A stretch of 64,000 nucleotides of DNA, taken from contig CAYUVH010000020.1 of the NCBI GenBank assembly GCA_964448135.1, positions 3,533 to 67,532 on the forward strand. The letters are read 5' to 3'. Positions 25,929 to 34,682 of the stretch are shown one piece after another; the first letter of the stretch is position 1, and every line of letters starts with the position of its first letter. The translations under genes were made by a program, and so were the position numbers. A model generated the notes under the pieces. That model saw nothing but the letters and a program-made list of their open reading frames with translations, made no database searches and had not been told where the DNA came from. This DNA comes from CAYUVH01 sp964448135 (GTDB lineage Bacteria > Verrucomicrobiota > Verrucomicrobiia > Limisphaerales > UBA8199).

Positions 25929-26216
25929 TTATTTCTTGGGACGATCGTTTAAGGCTAGCGCAGCAGGGCTGTGTTTCTGCAATTCAGCTATCTTCCGGGC
26001 GAGTTCTTCCACCTGTTTGCACAGGCGATCCTCATAGGGACCCGTCTCGTCGGGGCCAAGACATTTTACTTTCTCATCTTCCCAGATGACATATTTGGTG
26101 CCAAAACGCCGGGCGCGATGAATCGCGTCGAGCGCCGCCTGTGTCAGCGCCTGCTCAACCTGATAGTCTTCCACGTCCATGAAAGACTCGTCCCAATCTT
26201 CAAAATCGAATTTCAT
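25929..26216 (-). CDS. Small acidic protein paired with the zeta-toxin-like ATPase
   Basis: A 95-aa protein with an acidic N-terminus (FDFEDWDESFMDVEDYQVEQALTQAALDAIHRARR), a YVIWEDEKV strand motif and a helical Lys/Glu-rich end (KQVEELARKIAELQKHSP). Its ATG overlaps the stop of the upstream zeta-toxin-like gene (ATGA), so the two are translationally coupled. It could be an antitoxin or an adaptor for the kinase. It does not resemble the known epsilon or PezA antitoxins, and no DNA-binding motif is visible. It lies 54 nt before gyrA on the same strand. Confidence 0.7.
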   Translation of the reverse strand: MKFDFEDWDESFMDVEDYQVEQALTQAALDAIHRARRFGTKYVIWEDEKVKCLGPDETGPYEDRLCKQVEELARKIAELQKHSPAALALNDRPKK

Positions 26217-26791
26217 AACGGGATATTCGCGTCCGCCAACGCAGCACGAAAACGAGCGCGATCCCTGACCACCTCCCGGCCGTCTTTCAAAGCCGCGATC
26301 AAGCGGGGTCCGGACAGATCGTTTTCAAATAGTTTCCAAGTGTGAAAAAGCGGACGGTAAACCTGGAAGAAGTTATGAATGGTTTTGGTGAAACGCCGGC
26401 GGGAAATCTCCTCGGAAATATCGTGGCCTCCTTCGACAACGCGTTGGCGAATTCTCGAAATTGTCACTTCCGGGGCCTTGACCCACAGAAAATATGCTTT
26501 CAAGATGAAGCCGGCAGAGCGCGCTTCTCGCAGCCAGCCAACCGCAGTTTTTCCGCTCATGGTCGTTTCCCAAGTAAAACCCACACCCAAACGAATAAGC
26601 TCACGAATGCGCGTGAGCGCGATGCGCCCAGCCTGGATTGCCGCAGAATCAGGGTCATAGGGAGACAACCCGCGCGCTATCAGGTCTGCATTCACGAATT
26701 CCAATTGTTTGACGTGGTCGGGCAGATAGCGATCGGCGAACGTTGTCTTCCCCACACCGTTTGGCCCGGCGATGATGTAGAGGGTTGGCAT
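26213..26791 (-). CDS. Zeta-toxin-like P-loop ATPase/kinase
   Basis: A 192-aa P-loop protein. The Walker A motif is AGPNGVGKTTF (GPNGVGKTT at 9-17). FVNADLIARGLSPYDPDSAA follows, with D36 at the position of the catalytic Asp of zeta toxins, then ETTMSGKTAVGWL (sensor/Walker region) and an Arg-rich RIRQRVVEGGHDISEEISRRRF lid. This is the short bacterial zeta-like/AAA_33 kinase group. True zeta toxins phosphorylate UDP-GlcNAc and block wall synthesis, but chromosomal short forms are often uncharacterised. It starts 46 nt after the gyrB stop and couples to a 95-aa partner, so it may be transcribed with gyrB and gyrA. Confidence 0.85.
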   Translation of the reverse strand: MPTLYIIAGPNGVGKTTFADRYLPDHVKQLEFVNADLIARGLSPYDPDSAAIQAGRIALTRIRELIRLGVGFTWETTMSGKTAVGWLREARSAGFILKAYFLWVKAPEVTISRIRQRVVEGGHDISEEISRRRFTKTIHNFFQVYRPLFHTWKLFENDLSGPRLIAALKDGREVVRDRARFRAALADANIPL

Positions 26792-26837
26792 CCCCGGTTC
26801 ACAGTTCGCACAAAGTCATTTCCAACAATTCGCCCGC

Positions 26838-29354
26838 TCAAACATCCAGGTTGCGGACGTTGAGGGCGTTGTCCTCGATGAACTGGCGGCGGGGTTCGAC
26901 TTCCTCGCCCATCAGTTTGGTGAACATTTCCTCGGCTTCGATGGCGTCGGTGAGGTCAATGCGCAGGAGTTTACGGCGCTCCGGATTCATGGTGGTCTCG
27001 AAAAGCTCCTTGGGATTCATTTCACCCAGACCCTTGAAGCGCTTGACCTGCAGACCGCGCCGGCCGACTTCCTTGATGCTGGCAAGGATTTCGGGGATGG
27101 CGAACAGCGGCTTGGTCTGGTGTTTCTCCCCCTCTCCTTCGATGACTTCGAAAAGCGGCTTATCCTGGGCGGAGTAATGCTCGACGCTGAAGCCCTTCTT
27201 CGAGAGCTTTTCGAGCAGGTCCTGGATGGCGCTGCTTTCGTAAAGTTCCTCGTGGCGCGCGCGGCGCGTGGGGGCGCCATTCTTGCTTTTTTCGACGATG
27301 GAAGTATCGGATTCCTTCTCGCCGGACAAACCGAGGTTCAGATCGGGATTTTCGGCGTGGAACTTAACCAGGTCTTCGCGGTCGTGGAAGTATTGGACGG
27401 TCTCTTCATTCCCTGACCGGATCTTCACGAGGTGATGCGGAAGCTCGTGGGTCTTCGGGTGACGCTTCTCCAGATAGGCGGCAAAGTCGCCACCCTTGCG
27501 ACGCAAGCCGACGGCGTATTTGTCGAGCGCCTCCAGGAGTTCCAGAACCTCGCTCAGTTGCTTTTCAGAAAGTTCCTTTTCCGTCTGGATATGGCGCAAA
27601 CGGACTTCCTCGGTGCCGAGCTGGATCAGAATCCGATTCAATTGGGCGTCGTCTTCGACGTACTCGACGCGTTTTTTGCGGGAGATCTGGTAGAGCGGCG
27701 GCTGGGCGATATAGACGTATCCGCGGCGGATCAATTCCGGCATCTGGCGGTAGAAGAACGTCAGCAACAACGTGCGGATGTGCGACCCGTCCACATCGGC
27801 ATCGGTCATGATGATGATTTTGTGGTAGCGCAGCTTCTCCAGATTGAAAGCGCCTTCGCCATCACCTTCACCGATGCCGGTGCCGACGGCGGTGATCATG
27901 GTGCGGATTTCGGTATTCTGGAGGACTTTGTCCAGCCGGGCTTTCTCGACGTTGATCAGCTTGCCGCGAATCGGGAGGATCGCTTGGAACTTCCGGTCCC
28001 GACCCTGCTTTGCCGAGCCACCTGCGGAGTCACCTTCGACGATGTACAACTCCGTATTCTGGGGATCGCGATCGGAACAGTCGGCCAGCTTGCCCGGCAG
28101 TCCGCCGCCGGTAAGCGCGCCTTTGCGAACGGTTTCACGGGCCTTGCGTGCGGCTTCGCGCGCGCGGGCGGCGAGCAATCCCTTTTCGATGACTTTCTTG
28201 GCCAACGAAGGATTCGCGTCGAAATAGGTCATCAAGCCGTCGTACACGATCGAGGAGACGATGCCGTCTATCTCCGTGTTGACGAGTTTGACCTTGGTCT
28301 GGGATTCAAAGCGCGGGTTCGGCAGCTTGACGCTCAGCACGCACACGAGGCCTTCGCGCACATCGTCGCCGGAAATCGTGGGATCCTTTTCCTTCAGGAT
28401 TTCGTTCGCCTTCGCATACTGATTGATCGCCCGCGTCAGGGCCGAACGAAACCCGGTCAGGTGCGTGCCACCGTCGGGATTGGGAATCGAGTTTGCGAAG
28501 CAAAGAATCTGGTCGTTGTAGCTGTCGTTGTACTGCATGACGCAGTCCACGAAAACCTCGTCCTTCTGCCGGCCAATGACGATCGGCTTGGGATGAATGA
28601 TCTGCTTGTTGCGACCGAGCTGCTTCACGAACTGCTCGATGCCGTCTTTGTAATAAAACGTCTCGGCCTTCTCCGAGCGCTCGTCCGTGAGAACGATGGT
28701 TACGCCGGGATTCAGGAAGGCCAGTTCCCGCAAACGATTCGCCAGGATCTCAAATTTGAATTCCGTCGTGATCGTGAAGATCGTCGGGTCCGGCTTGAAA
28801 GTGATCAGGGTGCCGGTGGCCTTGGAGCTGCCAATTACCTTGAGCTTCTCCATGGTGACGCCGCGGGCGAATTCCATGGAATAGACTTTGTTGTCGCGCG
28901 AGACCTCCACCTTGAACCAATCGGAGAGCGCGTTGACGCACTTGGCGCCGACGCCGTGCAGACCGCCGGAGTATTTATAGGCGCCCTGTCCGAACTTTCC
29001 GCCCGCGTGCAGATTGGTGAGGACTAATTCGACGGCGGGCATGTTGAACTTCGGATGCATGTCCACCGGGATGCCGCGGCCGTTGTCGCGAATGGAAACC
29101 GAGCCGTCCACATGGACCGTCACTTCGATTTTATCGCAGTGCCCGGCGAGGTGTTCGTCGATGGAATTGTCGAGGACTTCGAAAACCGTATGATGCAGAC
29201 CGCGTTCGTCGGGGTCGCCGATATACATGCCCGGGCGCTTGCGCACCGCCTCCAACCCCTCAAGTTTATCGATCTTTGACGCATCGTATTTCTCGGCTGC
29301 GTCGGGGGCGGTATTGAACTTTTGCTCTGCTTCCAGGACTTCGTTTTCGGCCAT
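26838..29354 (-). CDS. gyrB: DNA gyrase subunit B
   Basis: An 838-aa ATPase subunit of gyrase. The ATG at 29354 gives MAENEVLEAEQKF; the in-frame extension to 29432 is unconserved and was rejected. GHKL ATPase motifs are present: LEAVRKRPGMYIGD, EVLDNSIDEHLAG, DNGRGIPVDMH and GGLHGVGAKCVNALS. The TOPRIM acidic motif is LYIVEGDSAGGSAKQGRD, with DADVDGSHIRTLLLTFFYR. The C-terminus contains VKRFKGLGEMNPKELFETTMNPE, the QRYKGLGEM-type signature of GyrB. The protein is longer than many gram-positive GyrBs because of an insert of about 150 residues before that motif, including KNGAPTRRARHEELYE. It heads the cluster that also contains the zeta-like pair and gyrA. Confidence 0.97.
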   Translation of the reverse strand: MAENEVLEAEQKFNTAPDAAEKYDASKIDKLEGLEAVRKRPGMYIGDPDERGLHHTVFEVLDNSIDEHLAGHCDKIEVTVHVDGSVSIRDNGRGIPVDMHPKFNMPAVELVLTNLHAGGKFGQGAYKYSGGLHGVGAKCVNALSDWFKVEVSRDNKVYSMEFARGVTMEKLKVIGSSKATGTLITFKPDPTIFTITTEFKFEILANRLRELAFLNPGVTIVLTDERSEKAETFYYKDGIEQFVKQLGRNKQIIHPKPIVIGRQKDEVFVDCVMQYNDSYNDQILCFANSIPNPDGGTHLTGFRSALTRAINQYAKANEILKEKDPTISGDDVREGLVCVLSVKLPNPRFESQTKVKLVNTEIDGIVSSIVYDGLMTYFDANPSLAKKVIEKGLLAARAREAARKARETVRKGALTGGGLPGKLADCSDRDPQNTELYIVEGDSAGGSAKQGRDRKFQAILPIRGKLINVEKARLDKVLQNTEIRTMITAVGTGIGEGDGEGAFNLEKLRYHKIIIMTDADVDGSHIRTLLLTFFYRQMPELIRRGYVYIAQPPLYQISRKKRVEYVEDDAQLNRILIQLGTEEVRLRHIQTEKELSEKQLSEVLELLEALDKYAVGLRRKGGDFAAYLEKRHPKTHELPHHLVKIRSGNEETVQYFHDREDLVKFHAENPDLNLGLSGEKESDTSIVEKSKNGAPTRRARHEELYESSAIQDLLEKLSKKGFSVEHYSAQDKPLFEVIEGEGEKHQTKPLFAIPEILASIKEVGRRGLQVKRFKGLGEMNPKELFETTMNPERRKLLRIDLTDAIEAEEMFTKLMGEEVEPRRQFIEDNALNVRNLDV

Positions 29355-29439
29355 AAAATAGGTCACAAACCAATCCCCAGGGATGGTGCAACCTGTACTG
29401 AATAATCTACAAAAATTGACATCCAAACACAACCCTCTA

Positions 29440-29459
29440 TTTACGTATTTTTACGTAAA
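29440..29459. promoter_or_regulatory. TTTACGT-n6-ACGTAAA palindrome upstream of gyrB
   Basis: A 7-bp inverted repeat around an ATTTTT spacer, 86 nt upstream of the gyrB start, in an AT-rich island of an otherwise GC-rich sequence. It may be an operator or part of the gyrB promoter region. It is not GC-rich enough for an intrinsic terminator of the upstream ABC permease. Function is inferred. Confidence 0.4.
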
Positions 29460-29580
29460 AAACCGCTATGAATAGTGGTTCGAAAAGGCTTCAAATCCAA
29501 CCGGTTGTGGTAGGCAAAAAATGCGAAAACACCCCAAAAGAGCTCAAAATGCGGCAACTGTTTGTCCGAAAACGGGCAGC

Positions 29581-30426
29581 TCAGGACTTGATATCGCGGG
29601 CTTGGAATCCCGCCACGCCGATGAGAAAAGCCGTGATTTGAACCGCCACGAGAATACACAGGGACGACAACACGCGCGCCCACGGAATCGGGTCGGCAAA
29701 AATGAGCTGCCAGGCACGAAAATGATAGACGAGGAAAAAATGATGGTAGTCTTCGAAGAAAGGAATGAATTCCATGACGAGGTTCACGAAGAGGAGCGTA
29801 AGCGCCAGCACCGTGGCGGCGGCCGGCTTCATGTTGAAGCAGGAGAACATGAACGCCAGCGCCACAATCACACTGGCATTGACCGCCATGAGGAGATGGG
29901 CCCCGATGTAAAGCTGGAGTCCCTGGCTCGCGGTCAGGACGCTGAAAATGTTTTCGGGAAATAGCGGCACCGCGAACATTCCGCCCCACGGAAACATGAT
30001 GCGCGCCACGAGCAGCGCGGTGGCCCCCAACGCCAGCACGAGGACCGTCGCAAACACAATACCAGCCAGGAACTTCACCAGCAGCAGCCGAAATCGTGAA
30101 ATGGGACGCGCGAGAATCATTCGCAGCGTGCCGTCCTCGGCTTCCTTCGCCACCAGGTCGCCCCCCACCAGCGCGGCGTACAACGGCATCAAAAACATGA
30201 CCTGCGGGATCAACATGATGAACGCGACGGTCAGGGCGGTGATGTAATCCTGCGCGAGATAACCGTTCCCGGCCAGCAACCGTTCAACCTGCTTGTGCCA
30301 GTTGGTGTAGCGGAAGAGCACCATGATCAGGCTTTGCGTGACCAGGAATGCACCGAAGCCGATATAGGTCCGTTTCTTGCCGAACAGTTTCGACAACTCA
30401 TTCTGAAGCTGGCGAATAAACATCAT
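29581..30426 (-). CDS. ABC transporter permease (ABC-2 type)
   Basis: A 281-aa membrane protein with six hydrophobic segments in the ABC-2 pattern: a first helix at about 20-40, then QVMFLMPLYAALVGGDLVAKEAEDGTLRMILARPISRFRLLLVKFLAG. The GGDLVAKEAEDGTLRMILARPISR loop is the classic ABC-2 cytoplasmic coupling segment. Its ATG overlaps the stop of the ATPase gene by 4 nt (ATGA), so they form one transporter. The substrate is unknown; relatives export drugs, lipids or peptides, or act in gliding and multidrug systems. It lies 226 nt upstream of gyrB on the same strand. Confidence 0.9.
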   Translation of the reverse strand: MMFIRQLQNELSKLFGKKRTYIGFGAFLVTQSLIMVLFRYTNWHKQVERLLAGNGYLAQDYITALTVAFIMLIPQVMFLMPLYAALVGGDLVAKEAEDGTLRMILARPISRFRLLLVKFLAGIVFATVLVLALGATALLVARIMFPWGGMFAVPLFPENIFSVLTASQGLQLYIGAHLLMAVNASVIVALAFMFSCFNMKPAAATVLALTLLFVNLVMEFIPFFEDYHHFFLVYHFRAWQLIFADPIPWARVLSSLCILVAVQITAFLIGVAGFQARDIKS

Positions 30427-31364
30427 GCGCTCTTCCCGGTTGAGGAGTCCGGCATCTCCGCGCGACCGCCTGCTGGTTTGGGTTGCATCAATCGCAAATA
30501 AAAATCTTCCAGCGTTTCGTGGTTCGGTGCGATTTCAAATACCGGAAACGATGCCTCCACCAGCCTCCGCACCAGCTTGTCAGCCCCCACCCCATCCGCC
30601 AGCTCAAGCAGGCAACCCTCTCGATCCGTGGTGACCAACCCCTCGCTGCGCAGCAATCTGACGGCGGCGGCGAAGTCGCTGGTCTTCAGTCTCACCCAGT
30701 TCCCGGAGCGTTTCGTCTCGGCGAGGGTTCCCTCGAAAACCTTACGACCCTGGCTGACGACCGCAATGCGGGTGCAGATTTGCTCCACCTCACTCAGCAG
30801 ATGCGACGAAAGCAAAATTGTGAGCTTCAGTTCGCGTTGCAGGCGTAGAATCGTCGCTCGCATTTCGTGAATGCCTTCGGGATCAAGACCATCGCTGGGC
30901 TCATCGAGGATCAGGAGTTCCGGCCCCGGCAACAACGCCTGCGCCAGCGCCAGCCTCGCCCGCATACCGTGTGAATAAGTTCTCACCTTGGAACCTTCCC
31001 GCCCACTCAAACCCACCCATTCGATGACTTCGTTAATACGCTGCCGCGAAGTAGCGGCGGTATAAGCGCTGAGGATTTCCAAATTCCGGCGTCCGCTCAG
31101 ATAATCGTAAAAGGCCGGGCTCTCGAAGATCGCGCCGACTTTTGCCAGCGCCTTGCCGCGGTGCGCAGTCACATCGTGACCACACACGCGCACTTCCCCG
31201 CTGCTGGGCCAGACCTGGCCGAGCATGATGCCGATGGCGGTGCTCTTCCCGGCGCCGTTGTGACCGAGCAGGCCGTAGATCTCGCCCCTCGGGACGGAAA
31301 GACTCAGGTCAACGAGCGCGGGTCGCTGCGCGAATTGCTTGCTGATGTTGGTGAGTTGGATCAT
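30423..31364 (-). CDS. ABC transporter ATP-binding protein
   Basis: A 313-aa ATPase that energises the permease encoded directly downstream. Walker A is GHNGAGKST (34-42), the Q-loop follows in the ESPAFYDYLSGRRNLE region, the signature is a variant YSHGMRARLALAQALL in place of LSGGQ, Walker B is LLILDEPSDGLD, and the H-loop is LLSSHLLSEVEQ. The last 90 residues are the DrrA-like C-terminal domain of ABC-2 exporters. It follows the pseudopilin gene by 15 nt, which suggests one transcript: anchored protein, pseudopilin, ATPase, permease. Confidence 0.93.
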   Translation of the reverse strand: MIQLTNISKQFAQRPALVDLSLSVPRGEIYGLLGHNGAGKSTAIGIMLGQVWPSSGEVRVCGHDVTAHRGKALAKVGAIFESPAFYDYLSGRRNLEILSAYTAATSRQRINEVIEWVGLSGREGSKVRTYSHGMRARLALAQALLPGPELLILDEPSDGLDPEGIHEMRATILRLQRELKLTILLSSHLLSEVEQICTRIAVVSQGRKVFEGTLAETKRSGNWVRLKTSDFAAAVRLLRSEGLVTTDREGCLLELADGVGADKLVRRLVEASFPVFEIAPNHETLEDFYLRLMQPKPAGGRAEMPDSSTGKSA

Positions 31365-31379
31365 GCGGTCTCCGTGAGC

Positions 31380-31952
31380 CTATTTAATGCTCCCCGCAAT
31401 CGTCAGCAGATTCTTTATGTGCCCGTCGGCATAGAGGAAGTTCCGTTCCTTGTTCACCCCGCGCGCCGCGTGGAACTTGTCCTTGTCATACATGAGCGGA
31501 ATCGCGTGGGGATCAAAATCCATGCCCATCACCTTGAGATGATCCGCGTCCTGCCCGTTCAACAGGCTGTTCCAGGCATAGCTGGACCCCGTCGTCTCGA
31601 ACAACTGTTGCGTGTCCGATACACACCGGAGAATGCGAACCGTGCCGAGATATTGATTCGTCAAAACCATGTCGGGCGACGGCAAATCATTGCTTGTGGT
31701 CAGCGAACGATCGCGCATCGTCGGCAGTTTGTTCTGGTTTTCCTGGACGTAAAGCTGCAAGGCGATGCCGATCTGGTGAAGATTGCTCAGGCAGGCCGTG
31801 GCTTTGCCAGACTCCCTGGCGCGCCCCATCATGGGCAGTAGCAGCGCGGCGAGAATCCCGATGATGGCTATGACCACTAACAACTCGATCAGGGTAAACG
31901 CGGCTTCCTCTGCCTGAAACCCACCCCGAAGCTGCCGCAAGCGATTCATCAT
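31380..31952 (-). CDS. Type II secretion/type IV pilin-like protein with prepilin N-terminal motif
   Basis: A 190-aa pseudopilin-like protein. The N-terminus has a short positive leader ending EEAA and then FTLIELLVVIAIIGILAALLLP, the prepilin methylation and membrane helix. The residue before the cleavage site is Ala rather than the usual Gly (AAFTLIE), which prepilin peptidases can accept less efficiently. After the helix, GKATACLSNLHQIGIALQLYVQEN is the form common in Planctomycetes and Verrucomicrobia, and the C-terminus has NFLYADGHIKNL, the H-X9-DG-like tail of that group (DUF1559-related). Met at 31952 or 31949 can start. It sits between an anchored protein and an ABC transporter. Confidence 0.88.
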   Translation of the reverse strand: MMNRLRQLRGGFQAEEAAFTLIELLVVIAIIGILAALLLPMMGRARESGKATACLSNLHQIGIALQLYVQENQNKLPTMRDRSLTTSNDLPSPDMVLTNQYLGTVRILRCVSDTQQLFETTGSSYAWNSLLNGQDADHLKVMGMDFDPHAIPLMYDKDKFHAARGVNKERNFLYADGHIKNLLTIAGSIK

Positions 31953-31970
31953 CCCGCCGGTCAGCCACGC

Positions 31971-32597
31971 TTATCGTCCCCGGAAGGGGCGGCCGCTTTC
32001 CATGACCTTCTGCAACTCCTCCAACACCGGAGCGAGTTCCGCCTTGGTTTGCGCCGAGCTTTGGCTGTAGAAAGTCTTCAAGCCGATCGTGCGAATCTTC
32101 GCCTGTAATTCATCGCTCAAGGGCGGCGGCTGATTCGTGTTGCCGGGGTCCACCACCGCCGCTCCCGCCTGCGCCTTCGTCTGCGATTCCTTCATCCGCC
32201 GCATGGCGTCTTCCACGGCGCGCTTGCGCTTCTCCTCCGGTAACTGCTCGAACGCAGTGAGCATGTTCTTGAAACCGGTCGGCATGGTGGCTTCGATGAA
32301 GGCGCCCTTCTCTTCCTCCGTCATCTGGTCAAACCACTTGCCCGCCGGCCGCATCAGACGAAGTTTCTGGCGTTCCTCCGGCGACAGCGCATTCAGCATG
32401 TCGGCCAGTTGTTTGAGCGCCCGCGCGCGGGCATCACCGGAAAGTTTGCTCAGGTCGACGGAAGCGACGTAGTCGCGCACCTTGGCTGCCGACATCGCGG
32501 AGTTCTTGACGACGATGTAGCCAATCGCGGCCACCAGCCAAACCGCAAGCACGGCTACCCCGCACAGGAAGACCGGCCTCCATCTTTGACTCAACAT
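31971..32597 (-). CDS. Membrane-anchored protein of unknown function
   Basis: A 208-aa protein starting at the ATG at 32597 (MLSQRWRPVFLCGVAVLAVWLVAAIGYIVV). A single N-terminal membrane helix (about 9-30) is followed by a highly charged, helical periplasmic or cytoplasmic domain with repeated short patterns: LSPEERQKLRLMRP, QMTEEEKGAFIEAT, QLPEEKRKRAVEDAMRRM. It contains a Pro-rich linker (NTNQPPPL) and then helices to the end. No family recognised. The stop lies 18 nt before the pseudopilin start, so they are probably co-transcribed and may share a function at the membrane. Confidence 0.65.
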   Translation of the reverse strand: MLSQRWRPVFLCGVAVLAVWLVAAIGYIVVKNSAMSAAKVRDYVASVDLSKLSGDARARALKQLADMLNALSPEERQKLRLMRPAGKWFDQMTEEEKGAFIEATMPTGFKNMLTAFEQLPEEKRKRAVEDAMRRMKESQTKAQAGAAVVDPGNTNQPPPLSDELQAKIRTIGLKTFYSQSSAQTKAELAPVLEELQKVMESGRPFRGR

Positions 32598-32680
32598 GGC
32601 TGTATTGTAACCTGCCCCTGAATTCCATCCAGCAAAATGAGACACGCACTTGGAGTCCGTATTCGCGGCCAGCTCATCGG

Positions 32681-32764
32681 ATGGCAGCCGAGATGACGAG
32701 GCTCAATTTTTTCGGAAGCCAGCTCGCGTTCGATTAGATGGAGCCTCGTTACCTCGGCTGCTAC
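32681..32764. repeat. Palindromic intergenic element, copy C
   Basis: Left arm ATGGCAGCCGAGATGACGAG then GCTC; right arm GATGGAGCCTCGTTACCTCG then GCTGCTAC. The centre differs completely from copy B (TTTTTTCGGAAGCCAGCTCG here) while the arms are kept. It lies 23 nt beyond the end of the TPR membrane protein gene and upstream of the next gene on the same strand. Confidence 0.8.
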
Positions 32765-32787
32765 GAATCTGATGACGCCGGCGGCGC

Positions 32788-34659
32788 CTAGCGTTCTGGC
32801 GAGCGAATCTGCCGCCAGTAACCCTGAAATTGCGACTCAAGCTGCGCGGCGTATTGTTTTTGTCCGGCTGCCGTGGCCAGTTTCTGAGCTTTATCAATTG
32901 CCCGCGCCGCTCCCGCGAAGTCCTTTGTCACAGCCAGCGTCATCGCCAGAGTTTCCAAAACTTTGGGATCGCCTTCCCCACTGATTTCCGCCGCGCGTCG
33001 TGCCAGCCGGACCGCCTCTGCTGGATCGCGCACTTTTGGATTTTCGTGCATGGCCAGAATCCAAGCCAGCGCATCCAGCGCCGCGAGGTTGTCCGGCTGA
33101 ATTTCAATGGCCCGCCGATGATATGGAATCGCATCCTCCACCTGCCCCAGCATGGAAAGAATCATCCCCGCCCCGTAGTTCGCCGCGGCGTGGTTGGGAT
33201 TGAGGCCCACGGCACGCTGCTCATCGAACAGCGCCTCGGCAAGCTGCGCGCGCTGCCCGGGCGACAAGCCGCCGGCGGCAGGGTCGGGCCGGGTGGCGGT
33301 GACGATGATCCCGGCCAGGTTGTGCCAGGCCAGCCAGCAGGATGGGTTTCGTTTCAGCGTGGCGCGCCAAAGCGTTTCCTCATCCCGATATGTGCTGCAT
33401 TGTGCCCACGTGAGTGAAGCCAGCGTTACGACCAAAGCTCCGGCGATCACCGCCCACGAAGGATGAAGCACCGGGCCGGAAGATTTTTCCGAGGCCGATC
33501 TTTCCAACTTCTTCCGGGCGGGCTTCGGTTCGATCTTCGCCGGCGGACGTTCCAGCCACTTCGTCACCGAACCGACGGCCAGCGCCGCGAGCCCAATCAT
33601 CGCCGGGTAAACCCAATGATCCGCAATGAACGAGTATTTCTGAAAGTAGATGTTGAAGAATCCCATCACGGGAAAAAGCATGATTAGAAACCAGCTCAGC
33701 GCGAAGAAACCCGGCCGGCCCCAACTTTTCCTCGCGTACCAGCAAAGCCACCACAGGGTCAGCAAGACCACCCCGGGAACGTAGCTGTTCCAATCCCCGG
33801 CGACGATTTGCCAGCGCGGATACACGAACACCAAATGCACCGGCCAGAAAATGTGCGCCGCGTAATACCACGCGCCCAATCCCGCGCCTGCGAGCCGTTG
33901 CGCGAAGTTGGATTCATTCACGATGTCGGTGCTGATACTGCGATGATACTGAAACCAGATCGTAACCAGCCCCAGAACCAATCCCGCCGCAAAAAACGGC
34001 GCGCACGCGAAGGCATCGCGCTTCTGGATTTTCCCCCCTTGCCACCAGGCGCAAACCAGCAGCAGGAACGGCAGCATCACCACCGAGGTCTTGCTCAACA
34101 GCGCCAGGACGAAAGCCGCGAATGACAACGACAGCCACTTGCGCCCCTCACCGGAATCAAACCGCAGATACCACCAGAGCGCGGTGGCAGCAAAGAAAAG
34201 CGACAGCGTGTTCTTTCTCTCCGTGATCCAGGCGACCGATTGCACATTGATTGGGTGCAGTGCAAATACCGCCGCCGCAAGCCAGGCGCCCGGGATTCGC
34301 AGCCGCGCCATCACCCGCCAAAACAATACCGCCGCGCCCACGTGCAGCAGGATGTTCGTGACGTGGTAACCCATTGCGTTCATCCCCCAGAGACGCCATT
34401 CGACCCAGAACGACGTCAGCGTAAGCGGCCAGAAATCGTAGAAGTCCTTTCCCCTCCAAATGTCCTTCATTCCACCTGGCCCGGTGACGAGCGGATTGGC
34501 GGTGAGAATGTCTTCGTCGTCCCAGATGAAGCCCGCTCCCACCGCCGGCCAATAGGCCGCGAAAGTGAGGACCAGCAGCAAGAGCCCGCCCACCCACCAG
34601 CCCAGCGTGCGGGAATCCTCGAAATGGCCTTTTCGAAAGAAATCCTGTAACAATTTCAA
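32788..34659 (-). CDS. Multi-pass membrane protein with C-terminal TPR repeats
   Basis: A protein of about 623 aa, probably starting at TTG (34659 or 34653), because no ATG occurs in frame until residue 64 and the longer frame to 34758 would overlap the divergent kinase gene. The N-terminal 400 residues hold about 9-10 hydrophobic segments and the conserved pattern FIWDDEDILTANPLV, then FWPLTLTSFWVEWRLWG, then ALHPINVQSVAWITERKNTLSLFF. This is the layout of TMTC/PMT-like glycosyltransferase-related proteins found across Verrucomicrobia and Deltaproteobacteria. The C-terminal 200 residues contain TPR repeats (WLAWHNLAGI, AAANYGAGMILSMLGQVEDAIPYHRRAIEIQPDN, LAALDALAWILAMHEN). It is likely an O-glycosyltransferase-like enzyme or complex scaffold. 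Confidence 0.75.
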   Translation of the reverse strand: MKLLQDFFRKGHFEDSRTLGWWVGGLLLLVLTFAAYWPAVGAGFIWDDEDILTANPLVTGPGGMKDIWRGKDFYDFWPLTLTSFWVEWRLWGMNAMGYHVTNILLHVGAAVLFWRVMARLRIPGAWLAAAVFALHPINVQSVAWITERKNTLSLFFAATALWWYLRFDSGEGRKWLSLSFAAFVLALLSKTSVVMLPFLLLVCAWWQGGKIQKRDAFACAPFFAAGLVLGLVTIWFQYHRSISTDIVNESNFAQRLAGAGLGAWYYAAHIFWPVHLVFVYPRWQIVAGDWNSYVPGVVLLTLWWLCWYARKSWGRPGFFALSWFLIMLFPVMGFFNIYFQKYSFIADHWVYPAMIGLAALAVGSVTKWLERPPAKIEPKPARKKLERSASEKSSGPVLHPSWAVIAGALVVTLASLTWAQCSTYRDEETLWRATLKRNPSCWLAWHNLAGIIVTATRPDPAAGGLSPGQRAQLAEALFDEQRAVGLNPNHAAANYGAGMILSMLGQVEDAIPYHRRAIEIQPDNLAALDALAWILAMHENPKVRDPAEAVRLARRAAEISGEGDPKVLETLAMTLAVTKDFAGAARAIDKAQKLATAAGQKQYAAQLESQFQGYWRQIRSPER

Positions 34660-34682
34660 GGTCTTGCTTCTGAGGATGGTGT

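Noticed and set aside
27432..29027. Plus-strand open frame of about 530 codons opposite gyrB
   Set aside because: Shadow of gyrB; no recognisable motif and low-complexity composition.
29440..29459. Terminator of the ABC permease
   Set aside because: The palindrome is AT-rich with a weak 7-bp stem and lies 122 nt beyond the stop codon, so an operator or promoter role for gyrB is more plausible.
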